From assembly GCA_973895155.1 (NCBI GenBank), contig OZ316896.1, positions 2,604,001-2,668,000 of the forward strand: DNA of 64,000 bases, in the 5' to 3' direction. Source of the DNA: Marsupella aquatica (taxonomy: Eukaryota > Marchantiophyta). Shown one piece after another: positions 10,870 through 21,540 of the stretch. The translations under genes were made by a program, and so were the position numbers. Below the pieces are notes generated by a model, which worked only from the letters and a program-made list of their open reading frames with translations, had not been told where the DNA came from and made no database searches. Numbering within the stretch: position 1 is the first letter of the stretch; each line of letters opens with the position of its first letter.

Positions 10870-12002
10870 CAACCCCCAAAACACAACCCCCAAACTCAAA
10901 CACAATGAGTGAAGCCTCAAGACCTTACCTCTCAATAAGGACAAAGCTAAAAGTGAAGGTGCCCAAAACACAGGGTTAGGGGCGAAGATGGATGGGAAAT
11001 AACATAGATTTCTTTTTATTTTTGCAGAATTTGTTTTTGTATTTAAAGAATGGATATCACGCTAGTACAAAAAATCAAAACAGAGAGTCAAAACTCCAAC
11101 ACAACTCCCCCAACACACTATTCAAATATTGTCCCACCGTGTGTTTGGGGGAAGAGGGTAGTGTAGAATAGCCATGTTTTCTTGTAGATTTAGCAATATG
11201 AGTTTGAGAAAGTACACCGAGACAAAAATGCAAAGAGTATAATCGGATGGTCTAACAGGTCATTTGAACCTGTAGAGTCATCCATTAGAGTCATCGTCGG
11301 CTTCAATCATTACAAGGTTGAGCATTGATTGCATCTCTTTTTGCTTATCCTGCATTTTAGAAGGAATCCTAGCTTCAGCATCTTCAAGTATCATCAATCC
11401 AAGTATTCTCACATGATGAAAATAATTTGTGTGAGATAAGGATGTTTATGAAAGAAGGGTTAACTAACCCTAAATTTTAGAATTTTTACGTTTAAGATCT
11501 CAAATGAGGCTGAAGAGGGACCTGAAGACTACTTTGAAGTGGTATGAGACTTTCAAGCCCATCAGAGGTCAACCCGGATTGATATTAGAGAAGGAGGATC
11601 GACCCGGAACTTTTTACTATAAGTCGTGATGAGATATAAAAGCTTATACCGCAACTCTACTGAACAACAGCTGTCCATTGCCAAAGTTTTTAAAACCATA
11701 AGTCAAACACAGGCACGACCAAAGCAGAATCCGGATATAAGGAAGGAGAGTCGATCCGGCCTCTCACACCTCTCAAAGCCGAACTTAGTAGGTTTTGAGC
11801 TCCGATCCCGAGCGCATTAGGCTGTTTAAACAGTAGAGTGAGGAGACTCTACCCTTTTGGTAGAGGATCTTGGGTCCGGATTATAGGACCAATCTTGCAT
11901 TGCATGATGAGAGCCTGGATATGAGGGTACTGACTGATTCGTTATGAGGGGAATGCCTACTCCACCGCTGGAAGTGAAGGCAGGAAGTTTAAGATCCTGA
12001 TT
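10870..12002. other. Flank of the retroelement-like region
   Basis: No gene is recognised. Short words CGACCCGGA and CAACCCGGATT recur near 11570-11605 and again at about 12032 and 12175, into the broken coding region that follows. A tRNA-Met-primer-like TGGTATGAGAC lies at about 11540, but no matching long terminal repeats were found on the two sides. Confidence 0.35.
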
Positions 12003-14017
12003 GTGGATACATCGGTTGTGAGAAGGGAGGCCAGGTCGACCCGGACATCACCGTTGCAGGCCCGATTGAGTCTAGCTTTTCCCCAAGTTAGATGCACCTG
12101 TATTTTGGTTGACGGAATCTTGATACACTTCTCCAGAAAAGCTCGTCAGTTGATCAGAAACTCTGCGGCCAGGTCGACCCGAACATTTCTACCAGTGGTC
12201 GACACTGAAGAGATTGAACATTCTGAAGCCGCATCATTGTAGAGCTCGCCGTAGAGGAGGTAGAACATTTACCAAAAATCAATTTGCTACTTCCATAAAT
12301 CCTATGGAGCAAGGGGCGGATCCAGCCGGAATGTCCACTTCTCGCGTTTCTAAGGGGCATTCAACCTCAACATCACCTGCACCCACTCCGGTTAAAGCCC
12401 CTGTGAGACGATCAAAGAGAAAGGAGGTCCCCATTGCCATGAAAATTCTGAGGCCAGCTATTCCGGACAGTGAAGCTGAGAAGGTCAAATTGAGGGAGTC
12501 TTTGCTCATGATGAGTTGTGAGTCTCTGATGGAGCTACCTTGGAGTTGTCAGAGCGAAGATATGATCAGAGAGATCCGATCCAAGGAGTGTCCGGCTGAG
12601 TTTAAGGATACCTCCAGAGGCCGACCTGAGCGATGGACTCAGATGATGGTTGCAGGAGCTTTTGTATTGGAAGATGAAGGTCCAGTGGGGAGAGCTGTCA
12701 ATCTAATCCTTCCTTACTTCAAAGGAGCCATCAACAGTAAGGACGGGTTCAATGTTTCTAAGTGTTTGGATCCTGATTTGAAACGAGTCTTCAGCTTCCT
12801 GCTACCCCTGCTATATCCTGAGAAGCCACAAAGAGTTACTGTTGGAGTTGGCTCTACCATTGTTGCTGCTTACAAGGGAGAAAGAAAAGTCAACTAGGCT
12901 AAGCTTATCTTTGATTTGATAAGGAAGTTGGTACAGAACCTGTCCAATAAGAGTCCTACTCCCCTCTCCTGCTACCTGGTACATGTATCTATATAGCTTT
13001 GAAGGAGTCTTGTTCAAAGAGGAGAAGAAATTACTATTGGCCAAGTTCAACTTCATAAAGTATGGAGAGGCAGATCCAGATATCACCCAGGCCACCTTTG
13101 ATGACAGTGAGGATGAGGAACCAGCAGAGATAAATCTTCGAAAGACCCGGTCTGCTGTCCGGAACCTCGACCCGGACTTTGCCGACCCGGCCTTCGTCGA
13201 CCCGGCTGAATTTCCGGATGCACCTGGCCATGCCTCCCTAGACACCCTAGCTGATTTCCAGATCATCTTAGATACATTCCAGAAGGTGAAGAGGAAGACC
13301 ACTGTGATGGAGAAGGCCATCACTGACATTTCCCAGAAGTTAGGAGTGAAACCAGGGCAGATTCTTGAAAAGATCTCCACCATGAGTGATGCCACAGATA
13401 AGAGGAAGTTGGAGAAGGAGAATGAGTTTCTCAAGAAGAAGGTATCTGAACTCAAACAGCAGTTGGAAAGGAGTAAGAAGAAGAATGAGCTTGAGCATAC
13501 TCTCCAACTCAGTATCACTCAATCTTTGGATCTGATTGAGCCTTTGACTAAGATAGCTTCTCTGGATTTTCTTAAGGCCCAAATTTATGATGAGTATTTG
13601 GCCAAGAACACCACACCCATCCTTTTCTCCAAGATTAACCATTTAGTGGTAGATGTGAGTGCCAGAGTGGATGATGCACTTACGGGTCTCTCAAAGACCT
13701 GTGAAGCCTTATTAAGGGAGATGACTACAGAGGAGCTATTAGATGATACTGAGATTCCTGCCTTTACTACCAGATCTTTCTCTCCTAGTCCTCATGAAGG
13801 AGTCTATTCCACTGGCCCCTCATCACCCCTCAATTCCCCACTCCCAGTACACACTTCCACTCCCATTCTTACACTTATTCTCATGACCCAAGTGCCCATC
13901 AGGAGAACATGGATATTGACCCGTCCATCCCTTTTACCACTGGCCAGCAAGGAGTTTTCCTTCGACCAGAACCCCTTGCCATGGCTAACCCTGAGGAGGT
14001 TCCTTCCCAAAAGCTAG
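12003..14017 (+). pseudogene. Broken retroelement/transposon-like coding region with coiled coil
   Basis: Three overlapping open pieces belong together. 12214-12897 encodes a basic Ser/Pro-rich start, then a compact domain with RPERWTQMMVAGAF and LILPYFKGAINSKDGFN. It stops at TAG 12895-12897, but the frame continues with AKLIFDLIRKLVQNLSN to about 12980. A frameshift then moves to the frame of 12983-14017, with YLYSFEGVLFKEEKKLL, an acidic stretch, short DPDFADPAFVDPAEF repeats and a strong Lys/Glu/Leu coiled coil at about 13,390-13,520. The architecture (globular domain followed by coiled coil, surrounded by repeats) resembles uncharacterised ORFs of plant retroelements. No reverse transcriptase, integrase or gag zinc knuckle is visible. 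It could instead be a decayed host gene. Not functional as it stands. Confidence 0.5.
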
Positions 14018-15027
14018 GACCAGAATAGAGTTATATTTATAGAGTTAGAACCACATTAGTTTAGACTTAGAAATAGCTATATAGACTAGTATATGAGTAA
14101 GTAGACTCCAGTATTTTGTTGGTGTATCCATTGGAGACTCTACTCCATTTTCGACTAGGATAGTTCACTTTTATTTACATATTTCTTTAGACTTGGGTTT
14201 TGAAGAGGCATGTCTTTTCATAATCTCCACTTTTAGTACAAAAGGAGGAGAACCCAAAGTCAACCCCGGGAGAGAGAGATGCATTTGATTTCCCCATTTT
14301 GATTTTGGAGAAATCTATGTCTTTTCTTCCCTTCTTTTTACCATGGTTAAGTAAAGAGAAGTTTCAAGATTAGCAACCCTTTGAGTTGTTGTGCAATATT
14401 CAATGAATACTAGCGTGTGCCTATGATGATATTGGAACTAAGATCAGCAAGGTCTGTGACCAATTCATATAGAAGATTCACCAAAGAGAAATTGGAATTT
14501 ACGTGAAACTCAAATAAACAATCTTAAGGATAGTAGGAGAAGTAAACCAATTCGAGTATCTTAGTACCGTCTTAAGCTAGACCAGAAAAGTATCCCGGGT
14601 TGATTTACATTGTTGTCTTCTAAATTCAAGAGATGGAGAAGAGTTGCTATGAGAAATCAAAAAGCATATACAATGTTGATTTCCGAATCTTAAATTAGAC
14701 CATAATCCTCATTGAAGGAGTGGTGATGGTCGGAATTCAATTTCCTTGCACTTTGAAACCTCCTACCTACTCTCTCTAGTTTCAATCTTTGTTAATTCTA
14801 GTCTTTATTATTGCACTGTGAATCCTAAGGATTACCCACTTGAGTTTGTGGTTAAACACTTATGTTAAAGAGATCATTAGAAATCTCTCCAACCTAAGAA
14901 TGTTGGTGTAAACTTCTCAAATTGTGTTAATTCAGTCTTTTCCATCTTATCCACTCCTAACGGGAACGAAATCAAGTTATTAAGGAGTAAATAGTCATTT
15001 ATCTCTTTATCACCTTGCTACAATTTG
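14018..15027. other. AT-rich flank between broken ORF and large hairpin
   Basis: No coding region is recognised. A purine run AAAAGGAGGAGAA near 14240 could be a polypurine tract of the preceding element, but no long terminal repeat pair supports that. Confidence 0.3.
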
Positions 15028-15970
15028 CATGTTAGAATTTACTCTAAAGTCTAGAGTTACGATTGTACCATAGTTAGGGCTAACCTTCGTCGTAGACGAG
15101 GTTAGGTTGGTCATGTTGCACACACGCTATACCCAAGTGATGTTTGCTTGGAGACTGAGAACTCAGGCTCATTGTTACAAAGCCAGTTGAGAGGTAGGGA
15201 GAGCTTTGTGTTGTGGATGCCTCGGGGGCCTCAATCCAAGGGGTGTCCCATATCACGCTCAAAGTTTTGGGGGAATAAACACCCTAAAAGTTAAGTCAAT
15301 AAAGTTTTTTGGGGGAATTGTTTTACCCCTAACTTAATGGAATATTCCCATATTTGAATTTACAAAACCCTATGATTATTATAATTCTCAAAATTGGATT
15401 AAAATAACCCTATTGTTCTTCAACAAAAATTAAAAAGTATTTCACTAAACCCAATTAAAAACCCTATACTTATTCGCGCGTGATGGATCGAAAGAAAAGA
15501 AGTGAGGACCCCGGGGTGGATACTTGGTATGACCGGTCGACCTAGAGTACAGTAAAGCTCTTGTGTGTTCCTATGGACGTACGTAGCCTCATTTGGAGGT
15601 GAACCATATATCTAGCTCTTTGTGTCAACTACTTGATCGTTGGATGGCAATGAGCTTGCCGTTGTGAATGTCGTCAAGTAGTCGACACAACGAGATACGT
15701 GGTTCACCTCAGCTTGAGGCTACTTCCACAGAAACACACAAGAACCATATTGCACTCTAGGCCCATTGGCCATACCAAGTCTCTGCAATACAAGATGTCT
15801 CTATCTCTCAACTGACTCCATATCAATGAGCCTGAGTTCTTACTATCCAAGCAAACACCACTTGAGATATAGTGTGTGTAGCCTAATTAACCTAACCTAG
15901 TCTGTGACTAAGATAAGCCCTAACTATGGTTAGAGCGTAACCTTAGGCTAAGAGTAAATGCCTAACATAT
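15028..15970. repeat. Large imperfect inverted repeat (foldback), arms about 310 bp
   Basis: Left arm 15028-15218 plus 15522-15637; right arm about 15672-15970. Aligned in opposite orientation, arms share outer CATAGTTAGGGCT, then GTTTGCTTGGA, GAACTCAGGCTCATTG, CAGTTGAGAG, ACTTGGTATG, CTTGTGTGTT, GAGGTGAACCA and the inner CTACTTGA. Only about 35 bases separate the arms, and that loop contains GGCAA/TTGCC. A 297-bp element interrupts the left arm only. A transcript from either strand would fold into one long hairpin. This may be a foldback transposon or a young inverted duplication of the kind that yields small RNAs. No terminal target duplication was identified. Confidence 0.8.
15219..15515. 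mobile_element. Small non-autonomous DNA transposon, copy 1 (inside the hairpin arm)
   Basis: The 297-bp segment is absent from the matching position of the other hairpin arm. It is flanked by GTGGAT on both sides (15213-15218 and 15516-15521). Its ends are imperfect inverted repeats: CTCGGGGGCCTCA against the complement of the other end, CCCGGGGTCCTCA. The interior shares CTCAAAATTGGATT, repeated ACCCTAT words and a terminal CGTGATG with the element at 34675-34947. No coding capacity. Confidence 0.7.
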
Positions 15971-16050
15971 GGATCCTTAAGAGTATCCCTGAAAAAGTTC
16001 AAGACAGACTTACGCTAATTCTCATTTGAAGAGACAACAAATGGATGACT

Positions 16051-16620
16051 TCAAACATTCATATCTGGTCGTCTCAAGCAAGCTGACATGGCAAACTCAT
16101 GGACAATAGTAAGGAAGTTGCTCTGATTTTTCAGAAAGTCTATATTCCACAAACAATTCATTTGAAAATCTGTGCAATCATCTTCAAAACATGATATACC
16201 AACGTTGACTACGTCCATGAACAACATTCTGCCATTAAAGAGTAAAATCTTTCTCTTCTTCTCCACTTCTTCCTTGAGCAAGCTGGACCCCAAGTTGATG
16301 AGATCTTGCAGGGCCTGTGCAAATACTCCAAAAGGAACAATAGAAGGCCAGAGCAAGCAATCCTGCTTTTTCAAGGGAACCTTGAGGAACTCTCTACTTT
16401 GAAAATGAATTCTTGGAACAGCTTCATGGTAAGTGCTTTTTTGCTTAGTCCACCAAGCGAATGCAAATGCAAGGACAACATCTCCTCAATAATCTTATAC
16501 TACTCAGCGCATACAACTGCTAAAGACATTTCCATGGAGTTCTTGTCTTTCAAGAGCATACTCTCCCACTGCATAGGAGATTCAGAAACTCAAATTGTCT
16601 CTCGACTTCCCAACACCTAG
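16051..16620 (-). pseudogene. Broken ORF of unknown family
   Basis: Reading the minus strand from about 16590, an acceptor-like CTATGCAG is followed by an open frame with WESMLLKDKNSMEMSLAVVCAE, one in-frame TAG, then LSLHLHSLGGLSKKALTMKLF. A one-base shift near 16,375 is needed to reach the open frame 16374-16051, which contains VFAQALQDLINLGSSLLKEEVEKKRK in overlapping pieces and ends in LRRPDMNV and a stop. The composition (amphipathic Leu-rich segments) looks like genuine protein, perhaps helical, but I do not recognise a family. One stop and one frameshift point to a relic; hidden introns cannot be excluded. Confidence 0.3.
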
Positions 16621-16846
16621 ATCCATAATCTGTCTTGTTGATACTATGTTCATTATTGCAAGTGACCTGCATGCAAAACATCCAGTGATCAGTGATCAGT
16701 AGAAAACATTCTTTGATTTTCAGTCATGCGGATGAAAGCAAAGGCGAGGGAAGGCAGACGGGGCGGACACGGCACGAGCAAGAACACAGTAGCAAATGGT
16801 GTATCCGTCATGTACAGCTTCAAGCTATTCACAAGCGCTTGAGCGG

Positions 16847-17008
16847 AGCGAGTTGGGAGGGAGGTGGTAAATAATTAGCACAAGAAGCAAGGATCAAGGT
16901 ATAGTATGATCAAAGGGTTAGTGTGATCAGAGGTGTAAGTATAGCTTGATCCCCTGCTTGATCCTTGCCTCTGGTGCTAATTATTTAGTACCTCCCTCCT
17001 GGCTCGCC
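16847..17008. repeat. Inverted repeat of about 65-bp arms
   Basis: Left arm 16847-16912 and right arm about 16938-17008 pair through GGGAGGGAGGT, TAAATAATTAGCAC and GCAAGGATCAAG, with few mismatches. The spacer is about 25 bases. GCGAG near the left edge pairs with CTCGC near the right edge. It may be a short foldback element; no clear flanking duplication was found. Confidence 0.75.
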
Positions 17009-17530
17009 AAGGTGGATACGATTTTACCCTAGAGACCACAGGTCTGGTTGTGAAGTGCTTTATTCAATTAGACAGTACTTTTTCCGACTATTGTAGAGTA
17101 TTTCCTGGCTAACACTCCCCCATAGTCCATTATGTGGTGGTAGTGAGACCCACCCACAACAAAAATAAAAATCAGCCTGAGCATCATTAGCCTGCCTAGA
17201 TTTAAGGTAAGTGATTGACTAAGTTTTTGCCCACAATAAAATGGATGATGTAGAGTCATGTATTGGTAATGTTGTGGAGGAGCAGAGCAGCAAAGCAAAG
17301 ATAATCAGAACAACGAGAGAGCTCTTTCAAAGTAAAGTGACCAGATGAGTACAGGAGAGAAGAGCAAATAGGTCTGTTCATTTATTCAATCGATCCAGTT
17401 TGCAAATCAAGGGACATAGAAGTTCACAGCGAGAGTGGACCAAAATCGATCGAGAGAGAGCGAGCGAGCAAGAGAGTGGAAGGAAGCAATGGCGTGTCTC
17501 ATGAAAACCCATGTGCACCACGTGAAAAGT

Positions 17531-17925
17531 ATACCTAATAATTACCCCATGATACGGTAAAAATTTGAACCCGAAGACATAATTCATATTGTATTCAAGT
17601 TGCGGTTTGGGCAGCAGTAGTCGCTTTTTGCGGCTTTTTGTGGTTCTCCCACATCATCTCTGTGGTTTCACATGTTTCTTCGACCATGGAGGGGTGGCCT
17701 CTCGCACGGTCCAACAGTCACGAAAAAACCCGTACAAGCAAACCTAATGACTACCCTGTGATTGGTCAAATTTTGAATCCGAAGACATAATGCATATTGT
17801 CTTCAAATCATAGTTTTGGCAGCGGCGGCCATTTTTTGCGGTTTCTCCCAAATAAACTCTCTAGTTTCTCGGTCAACCATGCAGGGTTGGCCGCACGGTC
17901 CAACCGTGCAATTTGCATAGAGTCA
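17531..17925. repeat. About 209-bp diverged tandem duplication
   Basis: CGAAGACATAAT..CATATTGT..TTCAA occurs from about 17570 and 17779. Both copies continue through GGCAGC, a TTTTTGCGG run, TTCTCCCA and ATGGAGGGGTGGCC/ATGCAGGGTTGGCC. No gene is linked. Confidence 0.65.
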
Positions 17926-19142
17926 TGGTTGACCATAGTCTTTCTGGAAAACATGATTGGTCACTCCATGAAGGAAAAACTCATTACAATGCCTATGATA
18001 AGAACATTTTACAAAAAATATTGACAAGGGGCCTATTAGGGAAGAAAAGTTACCTAGGGGCCTTTAGGTAAGAAAGGTTCACCAGGGGCCATCAAACATA
18101 TATCTCGTGTGTGCTATCATTATACAATACCTCGTCCAGCTTTTTCTACTTTCCAACACAATATTTCATCCCTAAAAGAGGAATGTGTGGTTAATTCAAA
18201 CACGCAAGGAGCTTGCGAATAGTAGATTTTGGTCGTTACTAGTAACGGAGACTGGAGTTCTTGGGTTCTTTTTTTTGTTGGGCTCTCTAGAGTCGTATGT
18301 GGATCAGCATTGCTTGTAGATGAAAGAAATCACAAGACGAGAGTTCTTGTCGGAAGTCAGCAGAAGGGAGATTCATTATTATTAAGATCACACGAGAGTC
18401 GCTGAACTCTCTCTCCACCGGGCTGCGACGGGATTTATGTCCGCAGTGAGGTTCCCACCTGGGGATTGGGCTTCCCCATTGTTCTGGATAGTTGGAGGGA
18501 GCAGACCGGGGAGGAAGGGAGCGAGCGACTAGAGGTGGATTGGTGATGACGAAGGAATTTATGTAGTTCTGCTGCTTTCGTGAAGCTGTCGATCAGCGGA
18601 CTTCTTTCAGGATTGTATTTGCTCTTTCGCTTCTCGTTGTGGTGAGGTGTCGAGCTATGGAGGAGATGCAGGAGAAAGAGAGGGTGATGGGGTGGCGTGG
18701 TGATGGCGGCAGGCCTTGAAAATATGATGGGCGTGGAGGCGGTATACTGTGCAGGTTGCGAAGTTGCTTGGTAATTCTCTCGGGCCATTGCAGAGGAGGT
18801 TGCTTGAACCCGAAATTTCCAGCAGAGGAAAGGGTTTAGGTTTTGCTTCGGAAGGTAATGTACACCTACCTCGAATGACAGATGTTGTATATTATTGCTT
18901 ATGAAGGCGGAAAGTCACCTGAAACGCGTCCAATAAAATTTTTGCAGTGGCTGGGAGCGATAGAGTTTAGGATTGGGACGAAAGGGATGTGGAATCGATG
19001 AAGAAACAGCACGCAGTGGCGGAGAAGGAGACAACAAGAAGAAATAGGGAAGAAGGAGTTGAGAAAAGTGGCTGCTGGAGAGGAAGCAGGGGGTGGAGGG
19101 GCCGAAGGCGGGGCCCAACTCAGTGAGTTTGTCTGGGTAGAC
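17926..19142. other. Upstream flank of the trihelix gene
   Basis: No RNA gene or clear coding exon is seen. Open frame upstream of 19143 in the gene's frame continues back to a TGA at 18999-19001 without an ATG, so this part is probably 5' UTR. Upstream promoter elements were not identified with confidence. Confidence 0.4.
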
Positions 19143-20717
19143 ATGACAGACCTGCATTCGCCTCCGGACGAGCTAGACTTGCTGGAAACGAATAAGACAG
19201 GCGATTCTGATGATATTATCATGGGGGAGCGAGAGGTGGCGCGGCATGGCCGTGTGTATAAGAAGTCCAACTGGACTTTGATCGAGCTGCAGGTGCTGCA
19301 GATGGCAAAGCGGGAGGACCAGGATAAGCAATTGAAGGCCGAGTCGAAAGAGAAGCACAAATCAGCCGCCGAGCGATGGCAGTGGATTGAGGACTATTGC
19401 TGGGAGCATGGAGTCGAGAGGAGTGCCCAGCAATGTAGAGATAGGTGGGAGAGGATGTCTGCTGATTTCAAGAAGTTGGGGGATTTTGAGAAGCACGTTC
19501 CCAGAGGAGGAATGTCGTACTGGCAACTAAGTATCGAGGAGAGGAAAAATAAGAAGCTCCCGTCAAATTTTCAGCAAGAAGTTTTTCAAGCATTGGGAGA
19601 ATGGTTTGCGCGGAGCCGCACTGTGGATACCAACGACAATGTGATCGATGTGTGTGCCCCCTCCCCTCTGCAGGGTACGCATCCGATATTTGACCTACTC
19701 CTCTGCTCACTTGTCTCCTCGATGAAGTCAATAATTCGTCATGCTTTACTCTTGAACCATGAGCCAATGCAAGTTTTGCGTGAGGTTCAATTCACACCGT
19801 GAAACCTCTCTGCTTACTCGCTTGGTCCGCGCAAACTGTATATCTTGATTGCCCGTATATGTTTAGGTTTCCGCAAGATTCCCTACCGTTTCGACTACAG
19901 TAGTTCTCATTCAGCATGAAGCCTCAGGTAACGGCGTCACAGTTCTTAGAATGTATGTGTTCCTCGGATATTCGTCGTGCGCTTTGTTGGCAAGTGGAAG
20001 TAATTGCCTTCAGTTACTTGGTCTTATTTTTCCAATTTAACATCTCCCAAGGCTCACAAATTGAGTCTCCAGAATTTGGTTTGGGTGGGGGTGGGGTGAC
20101 GTGCTTTGTCCTCAAATTCCATTAACTATACCTTTGCCACACAAAGGAATCAATGTCGGAGGCTTTTCCTTTGGCCTCAATGGAATTTTCCTCGCCTTGT
20201 GGACTATTCGGAGTCCAGCTCCTTTGTCAGCACGAGCGTTTAAGCTAATGGAATTCTGATTGAGAATTTATTGATGTGTTTAATTGAAGTCCTCGAACAA
20301 TTTTCATTCATAGTGAAATCTAAAACTCACATCTCTGTTTGAAGTATGAGAACTTCTTTAGGACTCTGTTTCCTTTCACTCAATGCGTGTGATCCGTCTG
20401 CAGTGAACACCTGCGCTAATTTGATCAGCAACTGCGAAGACTCGTCACCAGGTGAAGGAGACAGTCCTCCTCAAGACCCAACTCGTAAGAAGAGAAAACT
20501 TCCAGAACCGGGGTCTAACAACCCCGACAGCATAGCTGTTGCCATTGAGAAGGCCAATGTGGCGACCCAAAGAACGATGCTGGAGTGTGAGGATAGAAAA
20601 GATCGGAGGCATAAGGAAACGATGGAGGCAAACGAGCGCATTGCGAATGGTTTCATGTCAGCCGTCTTAAGCGTTGCGGACGCCTTGCAAAAGTCTGGTA
20701 GAGAAGGGAGAGACTGA
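19143..20717 (+). CDS. Trihelix (SH4/ASR3-like clade) transcription factor
   Basis: Exons 19143-19674 and 20404-20717 join in phase (CAG|G...TG) to 281 aa. Residues 44-127 form a trihelix/Myb-like DNA-binding domain with the three spaced tryptophans NWTL, ERWQWIEDYCW and RWERM, followed by GMSYWQLSIEERK and LPSNFQQEVFQAL, as in Arabidopsis ASR3 and relatives. The second exon has a KKRK nuclear-localisation-like motif and a charged C-terminal helix (CEDRKDRRHKETMEANERIANG) that probably mediates self-association. The frame is open upstream to a TGA at 18999, but the first ATG is 19143, which I take as the start. Family members mostly repress transcription; targets here are unknown. Alternative upstream splicing of the 5' end is possible. 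Confidence 0.85.
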
Positions 20718-21251
20718 GTTTCTCTTCTCGTGGAACATTATATTTGAGCCTCCATAGTATTCACAATTTTCATTTCCTCTTCCTTAGCAAAGAAGGCCCA
20801 GCACTCGACAGCAACCACCACCACCAATGTCATCTTTTCTTTCACTTTGTTGACGAAGCAATTTTCCCAAGACTCTTCGATGTCACCGACATTTCGGTTT
20901 CCAAAGCTCACACGCCACGGATAAATGCATTTGGGTACAATGTTTGCAAGTTTATGGTAGCTTACCAAAGTGTCCCAATTACATAGGTTATAGAGCAGTG
21001 AGTAGCTCGGAGTCTGTAAATTCAGGGTTCCCTTCGACCAGGTTACACACTAAGAAAATCCAACACAGTACCGAGAAATAAAAGAGTTGGGTTATCAAGC
21101 TTGCAAGAGGTGCCAGCTCCTCAATTCAGTTTCCGCACAGTGCGCAGTTTTTATCCGAGTAAGCTACGTTGCACGTGAAGAGTTATTTGTTGCAGAAAAG
21201 TGTTCTATTGCATCTCGTGATGTTAGGAAATAGCTGCACATGGTGGAATTT
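20718..21251. other. Downstream flank of trihelix gene
   Basis: Holds the presumed 3' UTR and then unassigned sequence. Short frames on both strands show no protein signature. Confidence 0.35.
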
Positions 21252-21540
21252 GGGCCTTTAACTGAATCTGCTAGTCAGCGAAGATTAAGTTCCCTAAGTA
21301 ATGACGGGTGTCATACTTTAAACCCTCCGAGTACTGTTCAAAAGTGCATGTCCCGTTGAGGAAGGAGCTCATTTAGTCGTATGTGTGCCCGTGTCCTCAC
21401 CTTTTTTGGGCTTTCAACGGAATCTGACAGTCAGCGAATGTCGTTCTGAAGGTAAGGACGGCTGTCACACTTCAAACACTTCCGAGTACTGTCCAAAAGT
21501 GCATGGTCCCGTGGAAGAGGGGGCACATTCATCGAGTACA
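21252..21540. repeat. 156-bp diverged tandem duplication
   Basis: Copies begin at 21252 and 21408. They share GAATCTG, AGTCAGCGAA, CCGAGTACTGT and CAAAAGTGCATG, in the same order, with about one fifth of bases changed. No gene is associated. Confidence 0.7.

Noticed and set aside
11530-11552. tRNA-Met primer-binding-site-like TGGTATGAGAC
   Set aside because: Two mismatches to the usual sequence, and no pair of long terminal repeats could be matched around it.
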